Below are positions 36,265 to 45,805 of a DNA stretch of 64,000 nucleotides, in pieces. The stretch's first letter is position 1, and every line of letters begins with the position of its first letter. Below the pieces are notes generated by a model. The model ran no database searches, was not told the origin of the DNA, and saw only the letters and a list, made by a program, of their open reading frames with translations. The stretch spans positions 172,389-236,388 of the forward strand of contig NZ_JACJPX010000004.1 in assembly GCF_014696315.1 (NCBI RefSeq). Reading direction: 5' to 3'. The stretch comes from Calothrix membranacea FACHB-236 (GTDB taxonomy: Bacteria; Cyanobacteriota; Cyanobacteriia; Cyanobacteriales; Nostocaceae). A program made the translations under genes and the position numbers.

Positions 36265-36681
36265 TAATAAGTGATGTGTGGCAAATATTAATTGAATTAG
36301 TAGGAATTCTAGCCGTAATAGCTCATTTATTTCATTACATTAGGCTTTGCTATAACGTAGCCTGAAATTTAACTATATTTAATCTAACTAATACCAACGT
36401 TTCTTTGTGGCAAAGTACGTATTTTTTGCAGATCAATATACATAATAAACACCGTAAAATACCAAATAAACTGAACTGTATTTACTACTTAATGCTACAA
36501 AAAAACATAAACTTTTATTAACTTTAATTCATTGAAATTCTATTTTTATTGTCTAAAATCAAGATTTTGTATAATTGATAACTTTTTATGGGTTAAAAAT
36601 GGAACTAATATCACAATTTAATGATATTTACAGCTACCTAGAAAGTTAGCTGAATCCTTGTGAGGAGAAGTAACAAAGATA
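36265..36681. promoter_or_regulatory. Leader region of the urt operon
   Basis: A 417-base AT-rich gap before urtA. A perfect TATAAT at 36570-36575 is a candidate -10. I looked for an NtcA site (GTA-N8-TAC) at the expected position and did not find one, although urt operons are usually nitrogen-regulated. Confidence 0.4.
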
Positions 36682-37998
36682 ATGAGTAGACGATTTAACA
36701 GACGCAGGTTTTTAATATACGGTTCCGCAACTCTCGGTAGCACAATTTTTCTTAAGGCTTGTACAACTGAAACTCCAACTGCTACCAATAGTCCAGCTAC
36801 ATCTCCTACTGCTGCGCCGGCGGCGGCTACTAGTGGTAACACAATCAAAGTAGGTATTTTGCATTCTCTCAGTGGCACAATGGCTATTAGTGAAAAAAGC
36901 GTTGTTGATGCTGAGAAATTAGCAATTAAGGAAATTAATGCAGCTGGTGGTGTTTTAGGAAAACAGATTGAAGCCGTTGTAGAAGATGGTGCTTCTAACT
37001 GGGATACCTTTAGAGAAAAAGCTACTAAGCTGATCGATCAAGATAAGGTAGCGGTAGTTTTTGGCTGTTGGACTTCTGCTAGTCGCAAGAATGTGAAGCC
37101 AGTGTTTGAAAGTAAAGACCATATGCTGTGGTATCCTGTGCAGTATGAAGGTCAAGAGTGTTCTAAAAACATCTTTTACACAGGCGCAGCACCCAACCAA
37201 CAAATTGAACCTTCTGTTGATTGGCTGTTAAAAAATAAGGGCAAAGAATTCTTTTTAGTCGGTTCAGACTATGTTTTTCCTCGCACTGCTAACACCATTA
37301 TTAAAGCGCAATTAGAAGCGCTAGGTGGTAAAACAGTTGGTGAAGATTATTTACCTTTAGGTAATACAGAAGTTACGCCAATTATCACCAAAATTAAGCA
37401 AGCTTTGCCTAATGGAGGCGTAATTTACAACACCTTAAATGGTGATAGTAATGTGGCTTTCTTTAAGCAATTAAAAGGTGCAGGCTTAACACCAGATAAA
37501 TATCCTTCGATGTCGGTAAGTATTGCCGAAGAAGAAGTGAAAGCGATTGGTGTGGAATATCTGAAAGGTCACTATGCAGCATGGAATTACTTCCAAACAG
37601 TAGACACACCTGCTAATAAGAAATTTGTGGAAGCATTTAAGAAAGAATATGGCGCAGAACGGGTCACAAATGACCCAATGGAAGCTGCATATATTGCTGT
37701 TTATTTGTGGAAGCAAGCAGTACAAAAAGCGGGTAGTCCTGACTTAGTGAAAGTGCGTGCTGCGGCTTATGGACAAACCATAGATGCACCAGAAGGTAAA
37801 GTCACAGTCAACGCCAATCATCACATATCTAAAATTGTGCGAATTGGTGAAGTGAGAGACGATGGTTTGTTTAATATTGTCTATGCTACACCTGCGCCTG
37901 TAGAGCCAGTTCCTTGGAATCAATTTGTGAAAGAAACCAAGGGATATGCTTGTGATTGGTCAGATCCAGCTAAGGGTGGTAAATACAAAAAAGCCTAA
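36682..37998 (+). CDS. urtA: Urea ABC transporter, substrate-binding protein
   Basis: A 438-aa periplasmic binding protein of the branched-chain amino acid/amide (HAAT) class specific for urea. The signal region [20 protein letters not shown] has a twin-arginine-like RRRFL and then a lipobox (FLKAC, Cys27), so it is probably a Tat-exported lipoprotein. The mature part starts [20 protein letters not shown] and includes [12 protein letters not shown] and [20 protein letters not shown], typical of UrtA. GAGGAG lies about 15 bases ahead of ATG 36682. First gene of urtABCDE. Confidence 0.95.
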   Translation: MSRRFNRRRFLIYGSATLGSTIFLKACTTETPTATNSPATSPTAAPAAATSGNTIKVGILHSLSGTMAISEKSVVDAEKLAIKEINAAGGVLGKQIEAVVEDGASNWDTFREKATKLIDQDKVAVVFGCWTSASRKNVKPVFESKDHMLWYPVQYEGQECSKNIFYTGAAPNQQIEPSVDWLLKNKGKEFFLVGSDYVFPRTANTIIKAQLEALGGKTVGEDYLPLGNTEVTPIITKIKQALPNGGVIYNTLNGDSNVAFFKQLKGAGLTPDKYPSMSVSIAEEEVKAIGVEYLKGHYAAWNYFQTVDTPANKKFVEAFKKEYGAERVTNDPMEAAYIAVYLWKQAVQKAGSPDLVKVRAAAYGQTIDAPEGKVTVNANHHISKIVRIGEVRDDGLFNIVYATPAPVEPVPWNQFVKETKGYACDWSDPAKGGKYKKA

Positions 37999-38004
37999 GG
38001 CTAG

Positions 38005-38030
38005 GTAATTCGTAATTCGTAATTCGTAAT
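38005..38030. repeat. TAATTCG short tandem repeat
   Basis: Three to four GTAATTC units in the urtA-urtB spacer. Confidence 0.7.
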
Positions 38031-38170
38031 TATCGATTATGAATAGCTTAGGCATTGATTACCCTACTTTCAATAATTAGGGAACATCAAAATTTCAATT
38101 ATGCTTTATTCCCTGTTCCCTGTTTACTCTTTCAAATACCAAACAAAATCCTCATCATTAGGTTAAAAAA

Positions 38171-39331
38171 GTGTTAACAGGTTTTTTAGATGCGGTATTT
38201 AATGGAATTAGTATTGGTTCTGTATTGTTAATTGCGGCATTGGGATTAGCCATTATCTTTGGCTTGATGGGCGTAATTAATATGGCGCATGGCGAATTGA
38301 TGATGTTTGGTGCTTATACCACATTCGTTGTGCAAAATGGCTGTAAACAATTGGGCGGTTTTTGGTTTGAAATTTATATATTTCTGGCTTTAGTTATCGC
38401 TTTCATTTTCACAGCTTTTATCGGATTAATTCTAGAAAAAGGCGTAATTCGTTATCTTTATGGACGACCGCTAGAAACTCTTTTGGCAACTTGGGGAGTG
38501 AGTTTAATATTTCAACAGTTTGTCCGCAGTGTGAATTGGGTGTTGTTAATTTGCTTGGTCTTATTTTCTCTATTATTTTTTGGGGGTTTATGGTTTTTAA
38601 ATTCCCGCAATAATTTAGAGAGAGTGCGTAACTGGGTTGTGGCGGTAATTTTATTGCTATCTCTAGCTATAACCATCACAACAGGTAATTTATTAAGTCA
38701 AACCTATAAATTAGCAGTAACCCAGCCTTGGTTTGGGGCGCAAAATGTGGATGTAACAGCACCACGTTGGTTGCAATCTGGGATATCGGTTGCTGGTGTG
38801 CAATTACCTTTTGCGAGGTTATTTATTATTGCTTTAACAATCATCTGCGTAGCAGGAATTTATCTCTTCTTACAACGTTCTAAGTGGGGATTAAGAATTA
38901 GGTCGGTGACTCAAAACCGCAGTATGAGTGCTTGTTTAGGTATCCCAACTCAAACAGTTGATGCAATCACTTTTGCTTTAGGTTCTGGTTTAGCGGGTGT
39001 GGCTGGTTGTGCAATTAGTTTACTCGGTTCTGTAGGGCCAAATACGGGACAAAATTACATTATCGACACCTTTATGGTTGTGGTTGTCGGTGGTGTGGGT
39101 AACTTAGCAGGTACTATTGTTGCTGCTTTAGGAATTGGTACAGCTAACTTTTTAATTGGGTCTGGAACTCTGGCTTTGTTATTAACTCCTGTGAAGCCTT
39201 TGGCAGAAGTTCTTAATTTTTTTGCCACTACAAGTATGGCAAAGGTGATGGTTTTTATCCTGATTATTCTGTTTTTGCAGTGGAAACCTGCGGGGATTTT
39301 TCCGCAAAAAGGGCGTACTGTTGATGCTTAG
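38171..39331 (+). CDS. urtB: Urea ABC transporter permease UrtB
   Basis: A 386-aa LivH-type inner-membrane permease with about 8-9 hydrophobic helices; family text includes GLAIIFGLMGVINMAHGELMMFGAYTTF and GVGNLAGTIVAALGIG. The start is GTG at 38171. It lies 172 bases after urtA, the largest gap in the operon. It pairs with UrtC to form the urea channel energised by UrtD and UrtE. Confidence 0.95.
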   Translation: MLTGFLDAVFNGISIGSVLLIAALGLAIIFGLMGVINMAHGELMMFGAYTTFVVQNGCKQLGGFWFEIYIFLALVIAFIFTAFIGLILEKGVIRYLYGRPLETLLATWGVSLIFQQFVRSVNWVLLICLVLFSLLFFGGLWFLNSRNNLERVRNWVVAVILLLSLAITITTGNLLSQTYKLAVTQPWFGAQNVDVTAPRWLQSGISVAGVQLPFARLFIIALTIICVAGIYLFLQRSKWGLRIRSVTQNRSMSACLGIPTQTVDAITFALGSGLAGVAGCAISLLGSVGPNTGQNYIIDTFMVVVVGGVGNLAGTIVAALGIGTANFLIGSGTLALLLTPVKPLAEVLNFFATTSMAKVMVFILIILFLQWKPAGIFPQKGRTVDA

Positions 39332-39379
39332 GATTTTTGGGAAAGAAACTGCTAAGGCGCTAAGGACGCAAAGTGAAGA

Positions 39380-40501
39380 ATGAGAAGGAAGGCAGGAAGG
39401 TTAATATTAATTGAAGTTGGGGTAGTAGTGGCGATCGCACTTATCCTGATTTTGATTATGCCAGTGGTGTTGTCAGAATTTCGCTTGAATTTGTTAGGGC
39501 GATTTTTATCCCTGGCGATTGTAGCTTTAGCTATTGATTTGATTTGGGGTTATACTGGCTTACTCAGTTTGGGACATGGAATTTTCTTTGGCTTGGGTGG
39601 ATATGCGATCGCTATGTACCTGAAGTTGCAAGTCCCATCTGGTGAGTTACCGGATTTTATGGGATTGTATGGTGTTACTGAACTTCCCTGGTTTTGGAAG
39701 CCTTTTTATTCTTTTCCCATAGCAGCAGTGTCGGTGGTGCTAATTCCCGGTGTGCTGGCGGGACTGTTGGGATATTTAGTATTTCGCAATCGCATTAAAG
39801 GCGTTTATTTTTCGATTTTGACCCAAGCCGCAATTATTGTCTTTTTTAACTTTTTTAACGGTCAACAACAATTTTTTAACGGTACCAACGGGCTGATAGA
39901 TTTTACAACTTTGTTTGGTGCGACAGTTAGCGACCCAAAAACCAAATTTATTTTCTACACGCTTACGGTAATCTTTCTCGCCGCTACCTACGGACTTTGT
40001 CGCTGGTTAACTAGCGGACGCTTTGGGAAATTATTAATCGCCATTCGCGACGATGAAAGCAGGGTGAGATTTTCTGGCTATGACCCTACAGAATATAAAA
40101 CATTAGTGTTTGCTGTTTCCGGTGCGATCGCAGGGATTGCAGGAGCATTTTACACCCTACAAAGTGGTTCTGTTTCACCTAGAGCAATGGATATTGCCTT
40201 TTCCATTGAAATGGTAATTTGGGTAGCTGTGGGGGGAAGGGCTACTTTAATTGGGGCGATTGTTGGTACTTTATTAGTTAATTATGCCCGTGCTTTTTTA
40301 AGCGAACAATTTGCAGAAATTTGGCTATTTTTCCAAGGCGCACTATTTTTAATTGTGGTGACAGTGCTTCCTGATGGACTAGTCGGATGGTTGCGTCAAC
40401 AAAAGATTCCTTTTATCAAACCTCCTCAAGAAATTTCCACATATCCCAGCTTAGAAGAAGACCCGGAAGTGCAACATGAACGCCAAAATTTTGGAAACTG
40501 A
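39380..40501 (+). CDS. urtC: Urea ABC transporter permease UrtC
   Basis: A 373-aa LivM-type permease with about ten hydrophobic segments. Family motifs: ALAIDLIWGYTGLLSLGHGIFFGLGGYAIAM in the first half and IRDDESRVRFSGYDPTEYK (cytoplasmic coupling loop) then VSGAIAGIAGAFYTLQSG. Its 3' end overlaps urtD by 26 bases, indicating translational coupling. Confidence 0.95.
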   Translation: MRRKAGRLILIEVGVVVAIALILILIMPVVLSEFRLNLLGRFLSLAIVALAIDLIWGYTGLLSLGHGIFFGLGGYAIAMYLKLQVPSGELPDFMGLYGVTELPWFWKPFYSFPIAAVSVVLIPGVLAGLLGYLVFRNRIKGVYFSILTQAAIIVFFNFFNGQQQFFNGTNGLIDFTTLFGATVSDPKTKFIFYTLTVIFLAATYGLCRWLTSGRFGKLLIAIRDDESRVRFSGYDPTEYKTLVFAVSGAIAGIAGAFYTLQSGSVSPRAMDIAFSIEMVIWVAVGGRATLIGAIVGTLLVNYARAFLSEQFAEIWLFFQGALFLIVVTVLPDGLVGWLRQQKIPFIKPPQEISTYPSLEEDPEVQHERQNFGN

Positions 40502-41219
40502 AAATGTAACTGTAAGTTTTGATGGCTTTAAAGCACTTAACCAGTTAAATTTTAGTATGGATGTAGGGGAATTGCGAGTAGTAATTGGCCCCAATGGTGC
40601 TGGTAAGACCACTTTTTTAGATGTAATTACAGGGAAAGTTCAACCCACTATCGGACGGGTTTTATTTAAAGGTAAAAATCTCCGTTCTTTACCCGAACAT
40701 GAAATTGCGCGCCGAGGAATTGGGCGCAAATTTCAAACGCCAAGAATATATCTCAATTTAACCCCAAGAGAAAATTTAGAAATTACCAGCAACCGCAATA
40801 AAAATGTTTTCTCTACCTTATTCGGTCGTGCTGAAAGTTCTGAAAAAAATAGTATCAAAGGTTTATTAGAAACAATTGGTTTAACTGTCAAAGCAGATAT
40901 CCCTGCAGCCTTATTGTCTCACGGAGAAAAGCAACGTCTAGAAATTGGAATGTTAGTAGCCCAGTCTCCTGACTTATTGCTAGTTGATGAACCAGTCGCA
41001 GGTTTAACAGATGAAGAAACCTATAATATCGGTGAATTACTATTAACACTCGCCCAGGATCATTCCATCTTAGTAATTGAACATGATATGGAATTTGTAC
41101 GTCAAATTGCCCGTAGAGTCACAGTATTACATGAAGGTTCAGTATTGTGTGAAGGCAATTTTGAAGAAGTACAGAACGATCCAAAGGTAGTTGAAGTTTA
41201 TTTAGGTCAGCAAGAGTGA
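40476..41219 (+). CDS. urtD: Urea ABC transporter ATP-binding protein UrtD
   Basis: A 247-aa LivG-type ATPase: Walker A GPNGAGKTTF, Q-loop region GIGRKFQTPRIY, signature SHGEKQRLEIGM (a variant of LSGGQ found in UrtD), Walker B LLLVDEPVAGL, and the His switch IEHDMEF. Starts inside the end of urtC. Confidence 0.95.
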   Translation: MNAKILETENVTVSFDGFKALNQLNFSMDVGELRVVIGPNGAGKTTFLDVITGKVQPTIGRVLFKGKNLRSLPEHEIARRGIGRKFQTPRIYLNLTPRENLEITSNRNKNVFSTLFGRAESSEKNSIKGLLETIGLTVKADIPAALLSHGEKQRLEIGMLVAQSPDLLLVDEPVAGLTDEETYNIGELLLTLAQDHSILVIEHDMEFVRQIARRVTVLHEGSVLCEGNFEEVQNDPKVVEVYLGQQE

Positions 41220-41302
41220 ATTGGGATTGGGGACTGGGTAATGAGTAATGAGTAATGAGTAATGGGTGATTGAGAAAAATAAATAAATTTTGAATCTTGT
41301 AC

Positions 41303-41322
41303 AGACGCGATTCATCGCGTCT
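41303..41322. repeat. AGACGCGAT palindrome
   Basis: AGACGCGAT (41303-41311) and ATCGCGTCT (41314-41322), in the urtD-urtE spacer. One of a family with members at 42156, 47848 and 49328. Confidence 0.8.
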
Positions 41323-41350
41323 CTTCAACCGATAATCGTGTCTATACAAT

Positions 41351-42049
41351 ATGCTAAATATTTCTAACCTTAACGTTTACTACGGTGAAAGCCACATTCT
41401 CCGCAACGTAGATTTGAATGTACCATCTGGGCAAATGATTTGCCTAATTGGGCGCAATGGAGTTGGTAAAACAACTCTACTTAAAAGTATTATGGGTTTA
41501 CTCAAACCCCGCAGTGGCACAATTTATTTAGAAGGAAATTTAATCAATTCAAAATCCCCAGATCAAAGGGCAAAATTGGGTATAGGTTATGTTCCCCAAG
41601 GACGAGAAATTATTCCTCGGTTAACAGTTAAAGAAAATTTGCTGTTGGGGTTAGAAGCTAGACAAAAACAGGTAAAAAAATCTGAAATTCCCGAGGAAAT
41701 TTTTGGCTTATTTCCTGTTTTGAAAACCATGCTGTCCCGGATGGGTGGTGATTTAAGTGGAGGACAGCAACAACAGCTTGCGATCGCACGTGCTTTAATG
41801 GGACAGCCTCGATTACTCGTCTTAGATGAACCCACTGAAGGTATTCAACCCTCCATTATCCTAGAAATTGAAGCCGCAGTTCGCCGCATCGTTGAAACTA
41901 CAGGAATTTCTGTTTTATTGGTAGAACAACACTTACATTTTGTTCGCCAGGCTGATTACTATTACGCCATGCAAAAAGGCGGTATTGTGGCTTCTGGTTC
42001 CACCAATGAACTCAGCCAAGATGTAATTCAACGATTTTTGGCAGTTTAG
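41351..42049 (+). CDS. urtE: Urea ABC transporter ATP-binding protein UrtE
   Basis: A 232-aa LivF-type ATPase: Walker A GRNGVGKTTLL, GIGYVPQGREIIPRLTVKENL, signature LSGGQQQQLAIARAL, Walker B LLVLDEPTEGI and His switch VEQHLHF. Last gene of urtABCDE; the 131-base gap before it holds GAGTAAT short repeats and a palindrome. Confidence 0.95.
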   Translation: MLNISNLNVYYGESHILRNVDLNVPSGQMICLIGRNGVGKTTLLKSIMGLLKPRSGTIYLEGNLINSKSPDQRAKLGIGYVPQGREIIPRLTVKENLLLGLEARQKQVKKSEIPEEIFGLFPVLKTMLSRMGGDLSGGQQQQLAIARALMGQPRLLVLDEPTEGIQPSIILEIEAAVRRIVETTGISVLLVEQHLHFVRQADYYYAMQKGGIVASGSTNELSQDVIQRFLAV

Positions 42050-42108
42050 TCATTAATTTCGGTAATTCCGAAATCAATTCTTTTTTTATTTGTATAGCAT
42101 TTGTGCCT

Positions 42109-42209
42109 CAATACGGTTCGGTTAAGAATTTTTCGTCATGATTTCGGGGTTGTAGAGACGCGATAAATCGCGTCTTTACAAGATTTAAACATCAATCGAT
42201 TTGTCTTAT
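42109..42209 (+). repeat. ~100-bp dispersed repeat, copy A
   Basis: A 101-bp sequence whose reverse complement recurs at 47816-47915 with only scattered differences. It begins CAATACGGTTCGGTTAAG, carries a central palindrome (42151-42180) and ends ATCGATTTGTCTTAT. No coding capacity; a MITE-like element is a reasonable reading. Confidence 0.85.
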
Positions 42210-42236
42210 CTAAACTTTTATTGATTTGTAGCTAGC

Positions 42237-42446
42237 AAACTAGCTTTTGCGATTAGCAAACTAACATTTGTGACTCGTAAACTAACACTTGTGACTTTCA
42301 AACTAGCACTTGTGACTTTCAAACTAGCACTTGTGACTTTCAAACTAGCACTTGTGACTTTCAAACCAGCACTTGTGACTTTCAAACTAACACTTGTGAC
42401 TTTCAAACTAGCATTTGTGACTTTCAAACTAACACTTGCGACTAGC
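42237..42446. repeat. Ten-unit 21-bp tandem repeat
   Basis: Ten head-to-tail units of exactly 21 bp (consensus AAACTAGCACTTGTGACTTTC) with a partial eleventh. Central units 3-5 (42300-42362) are identical; the outer units diverge. Because 21 is a multiple of three, frames stay open on both strands (a heptapeptide LALVTFK on plus, SLKVTSA on minus), but neither has a convincing ribosome binding site, so no gene is called. Confidence 0.95.
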
Positions 42447-42540
42447 AAACTATCTTCACGAGTGATAAACCTGCTAAAAAATGCTAATTTCGTGAAATAT
42501 AAGCTCCAATATTTGTTTTGCTAATTGTAATGCTTTTTTA

Positions 42541-42575
42541 TGGAGCTTTTTCCATACCTGTACCTAAAAGCTCCA
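42541..42575. other. Inverted repeat before phnD
   Basis: TGGAGCTTTT (42541-42550) and AAAAGCTCCA (42566-42575) form a 10-bp stem with a 15-base loop between the tandem array and phnD. It could terminate upstream transcription. Confidence 0.6.
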
Positions 42576-42709
42576 TTTGCTTGCGGGTAGAGTTTTTCCT
42601 AGTGAAATGGGATTACACAACCAAAGACACTACACCATAATTCATGAAATTGTGGGTTTGGTTTATGCTTTCCCTAAAAAATTGGCTGCTTGGCTAAAAA
42701 GTCCCAATA

Positions 42710-42738
42710 TTGACTTTTACTCCTAAAAGCCCTAGATT
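42710..42738 (+). promoter_or_regulatory. Possible phnD promoter
   Basis: TTGACT (42710-42715) and TAGATT (42733-42738) with a 17-base spacer, 68 bases before the phnD start. No clear Pho-box repeats were seen nearby. Confidence 0.35.
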
Positions 42739-42805
42739 TTTATATTGAATTAGTTGCAAGTTATTTGCAAAAATACTGAGAATACTTCCTAATGGAGAGT
42801 GATCA

Positions 42806-43780
42806 ATGAGTGTGAGCAATAAGGGCTTGTTGGTTGCTGGATCTGCATTGGTCTCATTGGCAGGTCTAGCAATCAGCACCTTCGGGGGAATGCAAGCGAC
42901 GAGCGCTAATTTAACTTTCAATCAACAAGCACCAACTTTGGTGGCTCAAAAATTAAAAACTTTGACAGTAGTTTTTCCTAGCAGATCTGATTCTACAGAT
43001 TTGCAAAACAAGGCGAATGCAGTTGGAGCATTTTTATCAAAAGAATTGGGAATACCAGTTAAAGCCCAAGTAGGCGATGATACAGCGGCGGTAGAAGCTT
43101 TGAGAGCAAATCGGGCTGATGTTGCTTTCTTGAGTAGCCGTCCAGCGTTGAAAGCTGAACAGTTGGCAAATTCTCGTTTGTATCTAGCTGAAGTACGTGA
43201 TAACTATTCTGGAAGACACACCTATAGTTCAGTATTTGTTGTCCCCAGCAATAGCCCTTTAAAAAGCAGAAATAACGCCAAAGCTACTTTAGAACAACTA
43301 CGTGGTAAAAGAATGGCGTTTACTTCGCCTACTTCTGGTTCTGGGTTTATTTTCCCTGTGGGTGAATTGGTCAAACAAGGATTTGTCCAAAGTAGCGATC
43401 GCTTAGATGGTTTCTTTGGTCAAATTAGCTACGGTGGTAATTATAGCAAAGCCTTGCAAGCCGTGGTACGCGGTCAAGCTGATGTAGCCGTAGTATCAGA
43501 ATACGCACTCAACAGTCCGTATATCACCCCTGAAGAAAAGAGCAAGTTACGCGTATTGCATCGCATTCCTGGCGTACCAGCCCACGGTATCGCTATTGAT
43601 GACGACGTTGCTGCACCAGATCGCGAAAAAATTATCAACGCCCTGCTCAAGCTCAATCAATCACAAAATAACGCGTTATTACGCAATTTATATAACTCTA
43701 CAGAGTTGGTAAGAGTCGATCACAATCGTCACCTAGCACCTGTCCGGGATGCACTAACACGTGTTGGGATTGCACCTTAA
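42806..43780 (+). CDS. phnD: Phosphonate/phosphite-type ABC transporter binding protein
   Basis: A 324-aa PhnD/PtxB-like periplasmic protein. A signal peptide (LLVAGSALVSLAGLAIST) is followed by LTVVFPSRSDSTDLQNKA, the family's ligand-site stretches DVAFLSSRPAL, AFTSPTSGSGFIFPVGEL and QADVAVVSEYAL. It binds phosphonate, phosphite or a related oxyanion for transport by PhnC-PhnE. GGAGAG precedes ATG 42806. No C-P lyase or phosphite dehydrogenase gene lies in the window, so the actual substrate is open. Confidence 0.85.
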   Translation: MSVSNKGLLVAGSALVSLAGLAISTFGGMQATSANLTFNQQAPTLVAQKLKTLTVVFPSRSDSTDLQNKANAVGAFLSKELGIPVKAQVGDDTAAVEALRANRADVAFLSSRPALKAEQLANSRLYLAEVRDNYSGRHTYSSVFVVPSNSPLKSRNNAKATLEQLRGKRMAFTSPTSGSGFIFPVGELVKQGFVQSSDRLDGFFGQISYGGNYSKALQAVVRGQADVAVVSEYALNSPYITPEEKSKLRVLHRIPGVPAHGIAIDDDVAAPDREKIINALLKLNQSQNNALLRNLYNSTELVRVDHNRHLAPVRDALTRVGIAP

Positions 43781-43805
43781 TTCAGTTGTCAGTGAGCAAT
43801 AAATC

Positions 43806-43847
43806 AAGGTTAAAGGTAAAAATTTTTACGTTTTTACCTTTAACCTT
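43806..43847 (+). terminator. Strong hairpin between phnD and phnC
   Basis: A perfect 17-bp inverted repeat (43806-43822 with 43831-43847; AAGGTTAAAGGTAAAAA) with an 8-base loop. Internal to the phn operon, it may cause partial termination or stabilise the phnD message, giving more binding protein than ATPase. Confidence 0.7.
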
Positions 43848-44025
43848 ACCTTTCTTAATGTAGTTATACCAATTCTCCAAAATTCAGCAACAGATCCAAA
43901 CTTAAAAACCCTTGCTATATATGGCTTTCTTAATTTTGAATTTTGAATTTTGAATTGGTATTAGTTGATTTTTGCCCATCTATATTAATCAGGCTGATAA
44001 CTTTTTTAGTGGAATTGAACTAGGG

Positions 44026-44751
44026 ATGAACGACCATATCATTGAGTGCCACAATTTAGAGACAGCTTATGCTACATCTCTCAATCGCCCTATATTAAAT
44101 GGGATTAATTGCCAAATTAAGCGGGGTGAATTTGTGGTGTTGTTGGGACTTAATGGTGCAGGTAAGTCTACCCTATTGCGATCGCTTGTTGGGTTGGTTC
44201 CCCTAGCCAAGGGAGAAATTCAAATCAATGGTGTCACCCTAAGTAAGCGTACATTAGCTGCAATTCGCCAGGATGTAGGGATGTTGTTTCAAGGTGGCGG
44301 ATTGATTAGGCAATTATCAGCAATAGAAAATGTTCTATGTGGACTGCTGGGTAATCGCACAACTTGGCAAACCTTATGGGGATTTCCCCACCGCGATCGC
44401 CTTTTAGCATTAGAATTATTAGAACAGTTGGGCTTAAGAGAATTAGCCAATCAAAAAACCAGTCAACTCAGTGGTGGACAACAGCAAAGAGTTGCGATCG
44501 CCCGCGCTTTAATCCAATCACCACAAATATTATTAGCTGATGAACCGATTACTGGCTTGGATGTCCTAGCCTGTCAGCAGGTGATGCAGACTTTATCAGA
44601 ATTGCATACCCAAGGGATGACCATTGTCACAGTTTTGCATGATTTGGGCATCGCTGCCGAATATGCCCAACGTGCGATCGTTGTAGAAGCAGGACGAATT
44701 GTTTATGACGGCCCTTGCGACAACTTGCAAGCCAAATTTTCCCAAGTTTAA
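44026..44751 (+). CDS. phnC: Phosphonate-type ABC transporter ATP-binding protein
   Basis: A 241-aa ABC ATPase: Walker A GLNGAGKSTLL, Q-loop region GMLFQGGGLIRQLSAIENVL (PhnC-like), signature LSGGQQQRVAIARAL, Walker B LLADEPITGLD and His switch VLHDLG. ATG 44026 is preferred; an in-frame TTG at 43972 would add 18 unlike residues. Ten bases separate it from phnE, so they are cotranscribed. Confidence 0.88.
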   Translation: MNDHIIECHNLETAYATSLNRPILNGINCQIKRGEFVVLLGLNGAGKSTLLRSLVGLVPLAKGEIQINGVTLSKRTLAAIRQDVGMLFQGGGLIRQLSAIENVLCGLLGNRTTWQTLWGFPHRDRLLALELLEQLGLRELANQKTSQLSGGQQQRVAIARALIQSPQILLADEPITGLDVLACQQVMQTLSELHTQGMTIVTVLHDLGIAAEYAQRAIVVEAGRIVYDGPCDNLQAKFSQV

Positions 44752-44760
44752 GCACAAATC

Positions 44761-45555
44761 ATGAATTACTTATTTAAGTCTCCTCTGTTCCGGCGCTATT
44801 CTTGGGTAAGTTGGTTCATCGTCCCAATAATAGCCGTTTTCCTTTATATTTGGGCGTTGCAAGGACTAAAGGTCGATTATGAAGTACTGAGTACTAGCTG
44901 GCCATATATCACGGATTTTATCTCTAGATTATTTCCCCCAGATTGGGCGGTTTTAGACATAGCGATTAAAGCGCTAATCGAAACTGTACAGATGTCACTC
45001 TGGGGAACTACCATTGGTGCAATTATTTCCTTACCAATAGCAGTAGCCAGCGCCAGTAATGTAGCACCCCAATGGTTGCAATGGTTAGCGAATTTACTCC
45101 AAAACACTGTACGTTCCGTCCCGTCAATTATTCTCGGTTTAATTTTTGTCGCCGCTACAGGATTAGGCGCACCAGCTGGGACATTAGCATTAGGAATTTA
45201 CACCATCGGCTACCTTGCTAAATTTTATCAACAGGCCATTGAAGCCGTTAACTCTCGTTCTCTAGAATCTTTAGAAGTCATTGGTGCATCCAAATTGCAA
45301 ATTGCCCAATACGGAATTTTGCCTCAAGTGCTGCCATTAGCATTAGGTTATACCTTCTGGATGTTTGAGTACAATATCCGTGCTGCTTCTGTCTTGGGTG
45401 TAGTGGGCGCAGGTGGAATTGGTTTTCAACTGAAGAGTTACATTGACGGTTTTGAATACAACAAAGCTACAACCATGATGCTGGTATTGCTGGTAGTAGT
45501 AACAGTAATTGATGCTTTTAGCAGCCAATTACGTCGTCGCCTCGATTCCATGTAG
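44761..45555 (+). CDS. phnE: Phosphonate-type ABC transporter permease
   Basis: A 264-aa permease with about six hydrophobic helices: WFIVPIIAVFLYIWALQGL at the N terminus, TVQMSLWGTTIGAIISLPIAVASA, and the coupling-loop region EVIGASKLQIAQYGILPQVLPL, ending RAASVLGVVGAGGIGFQL, which is a PhnE hallmark. Last gene of phnD-phnC-phnE. Confidence 0.9.
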   Translation: MNYLFKSPLFRRYSWVSWFIVPIIAVFLYIWALQGLKVDYEVLSTSWPYITDFISRLFPPDWAVLDIAIKALIETVQMSLWGTTIGAIISLPIAVASASNVAPQWLQWLANLLQNTVRSVPSIILGLIFVAATGLGAPAGTLALGIYTIGYLAKFYQQAIEAVNSRSLESLEVIGASKLQIAQYGILPQVLPLALGYTFWMFEYNIRAASVLGVVGAGGIGFQLKSYIDGFEYNKATTMMLVLLVVVTVIDAFSSQLRRRLDSM

Positions 45556-45662
45556 TCAAGCAAATATGCGCTTTTTTAATGAGTCTGAGGCAAATTATTT
45601 CCACTGATCAAGCAATTGTTTTCAAGTCAATAAATTACACAGCTAAGAGACCATTTATGTAG

Positions 45663-45725
45663 GGTGTGTTACGGCTATGAAAGGATTTGAGACATAGAGA
45701 CAATGAAAATTAGCCGTAACGCACC
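45663..45725. repeat. Inverted repeat after phnE
   Basis: GGTGTGTTACGGCTA (45663-45677) and TAGCCGTAACGCACC (45711-45725) pair over 15 bp with one mismatch, with a 33-base loop. Looks like a small dispersed element; it could also end the phn transcript. Confidence 0.7.
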
Positions 45726-45805
45726 GCCGCATGGATAGTGCTACATATAGCTCGCACAACATGATAATCTAAAAATTATTATTTATTGATTGATATTTAG
45801 CTGAT

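Noticed and set aside
36361..36681. NtcA-binding site ahead of urtA
   Set aside because: No GTA-N8-TAC was found at a suitable distance from the TATAAT at 36570; a weaker site is possible but not supported.
42237..42446. CRISPR array
   Set aside because: Units are directly adjacent with no spacers of differing sequence, and no cas gene is near.
42218..42524. Opposed open frames over the 21-bp array
   Set aside because: They exist because the repeat unit is a multiple of three. No RBS and no non-repeat domain; kept as a finding, not as genes.
42576..42805. Pho box ahead of phnD
   Set aside because: No tandem CTTAACC-like repeats could be seen.
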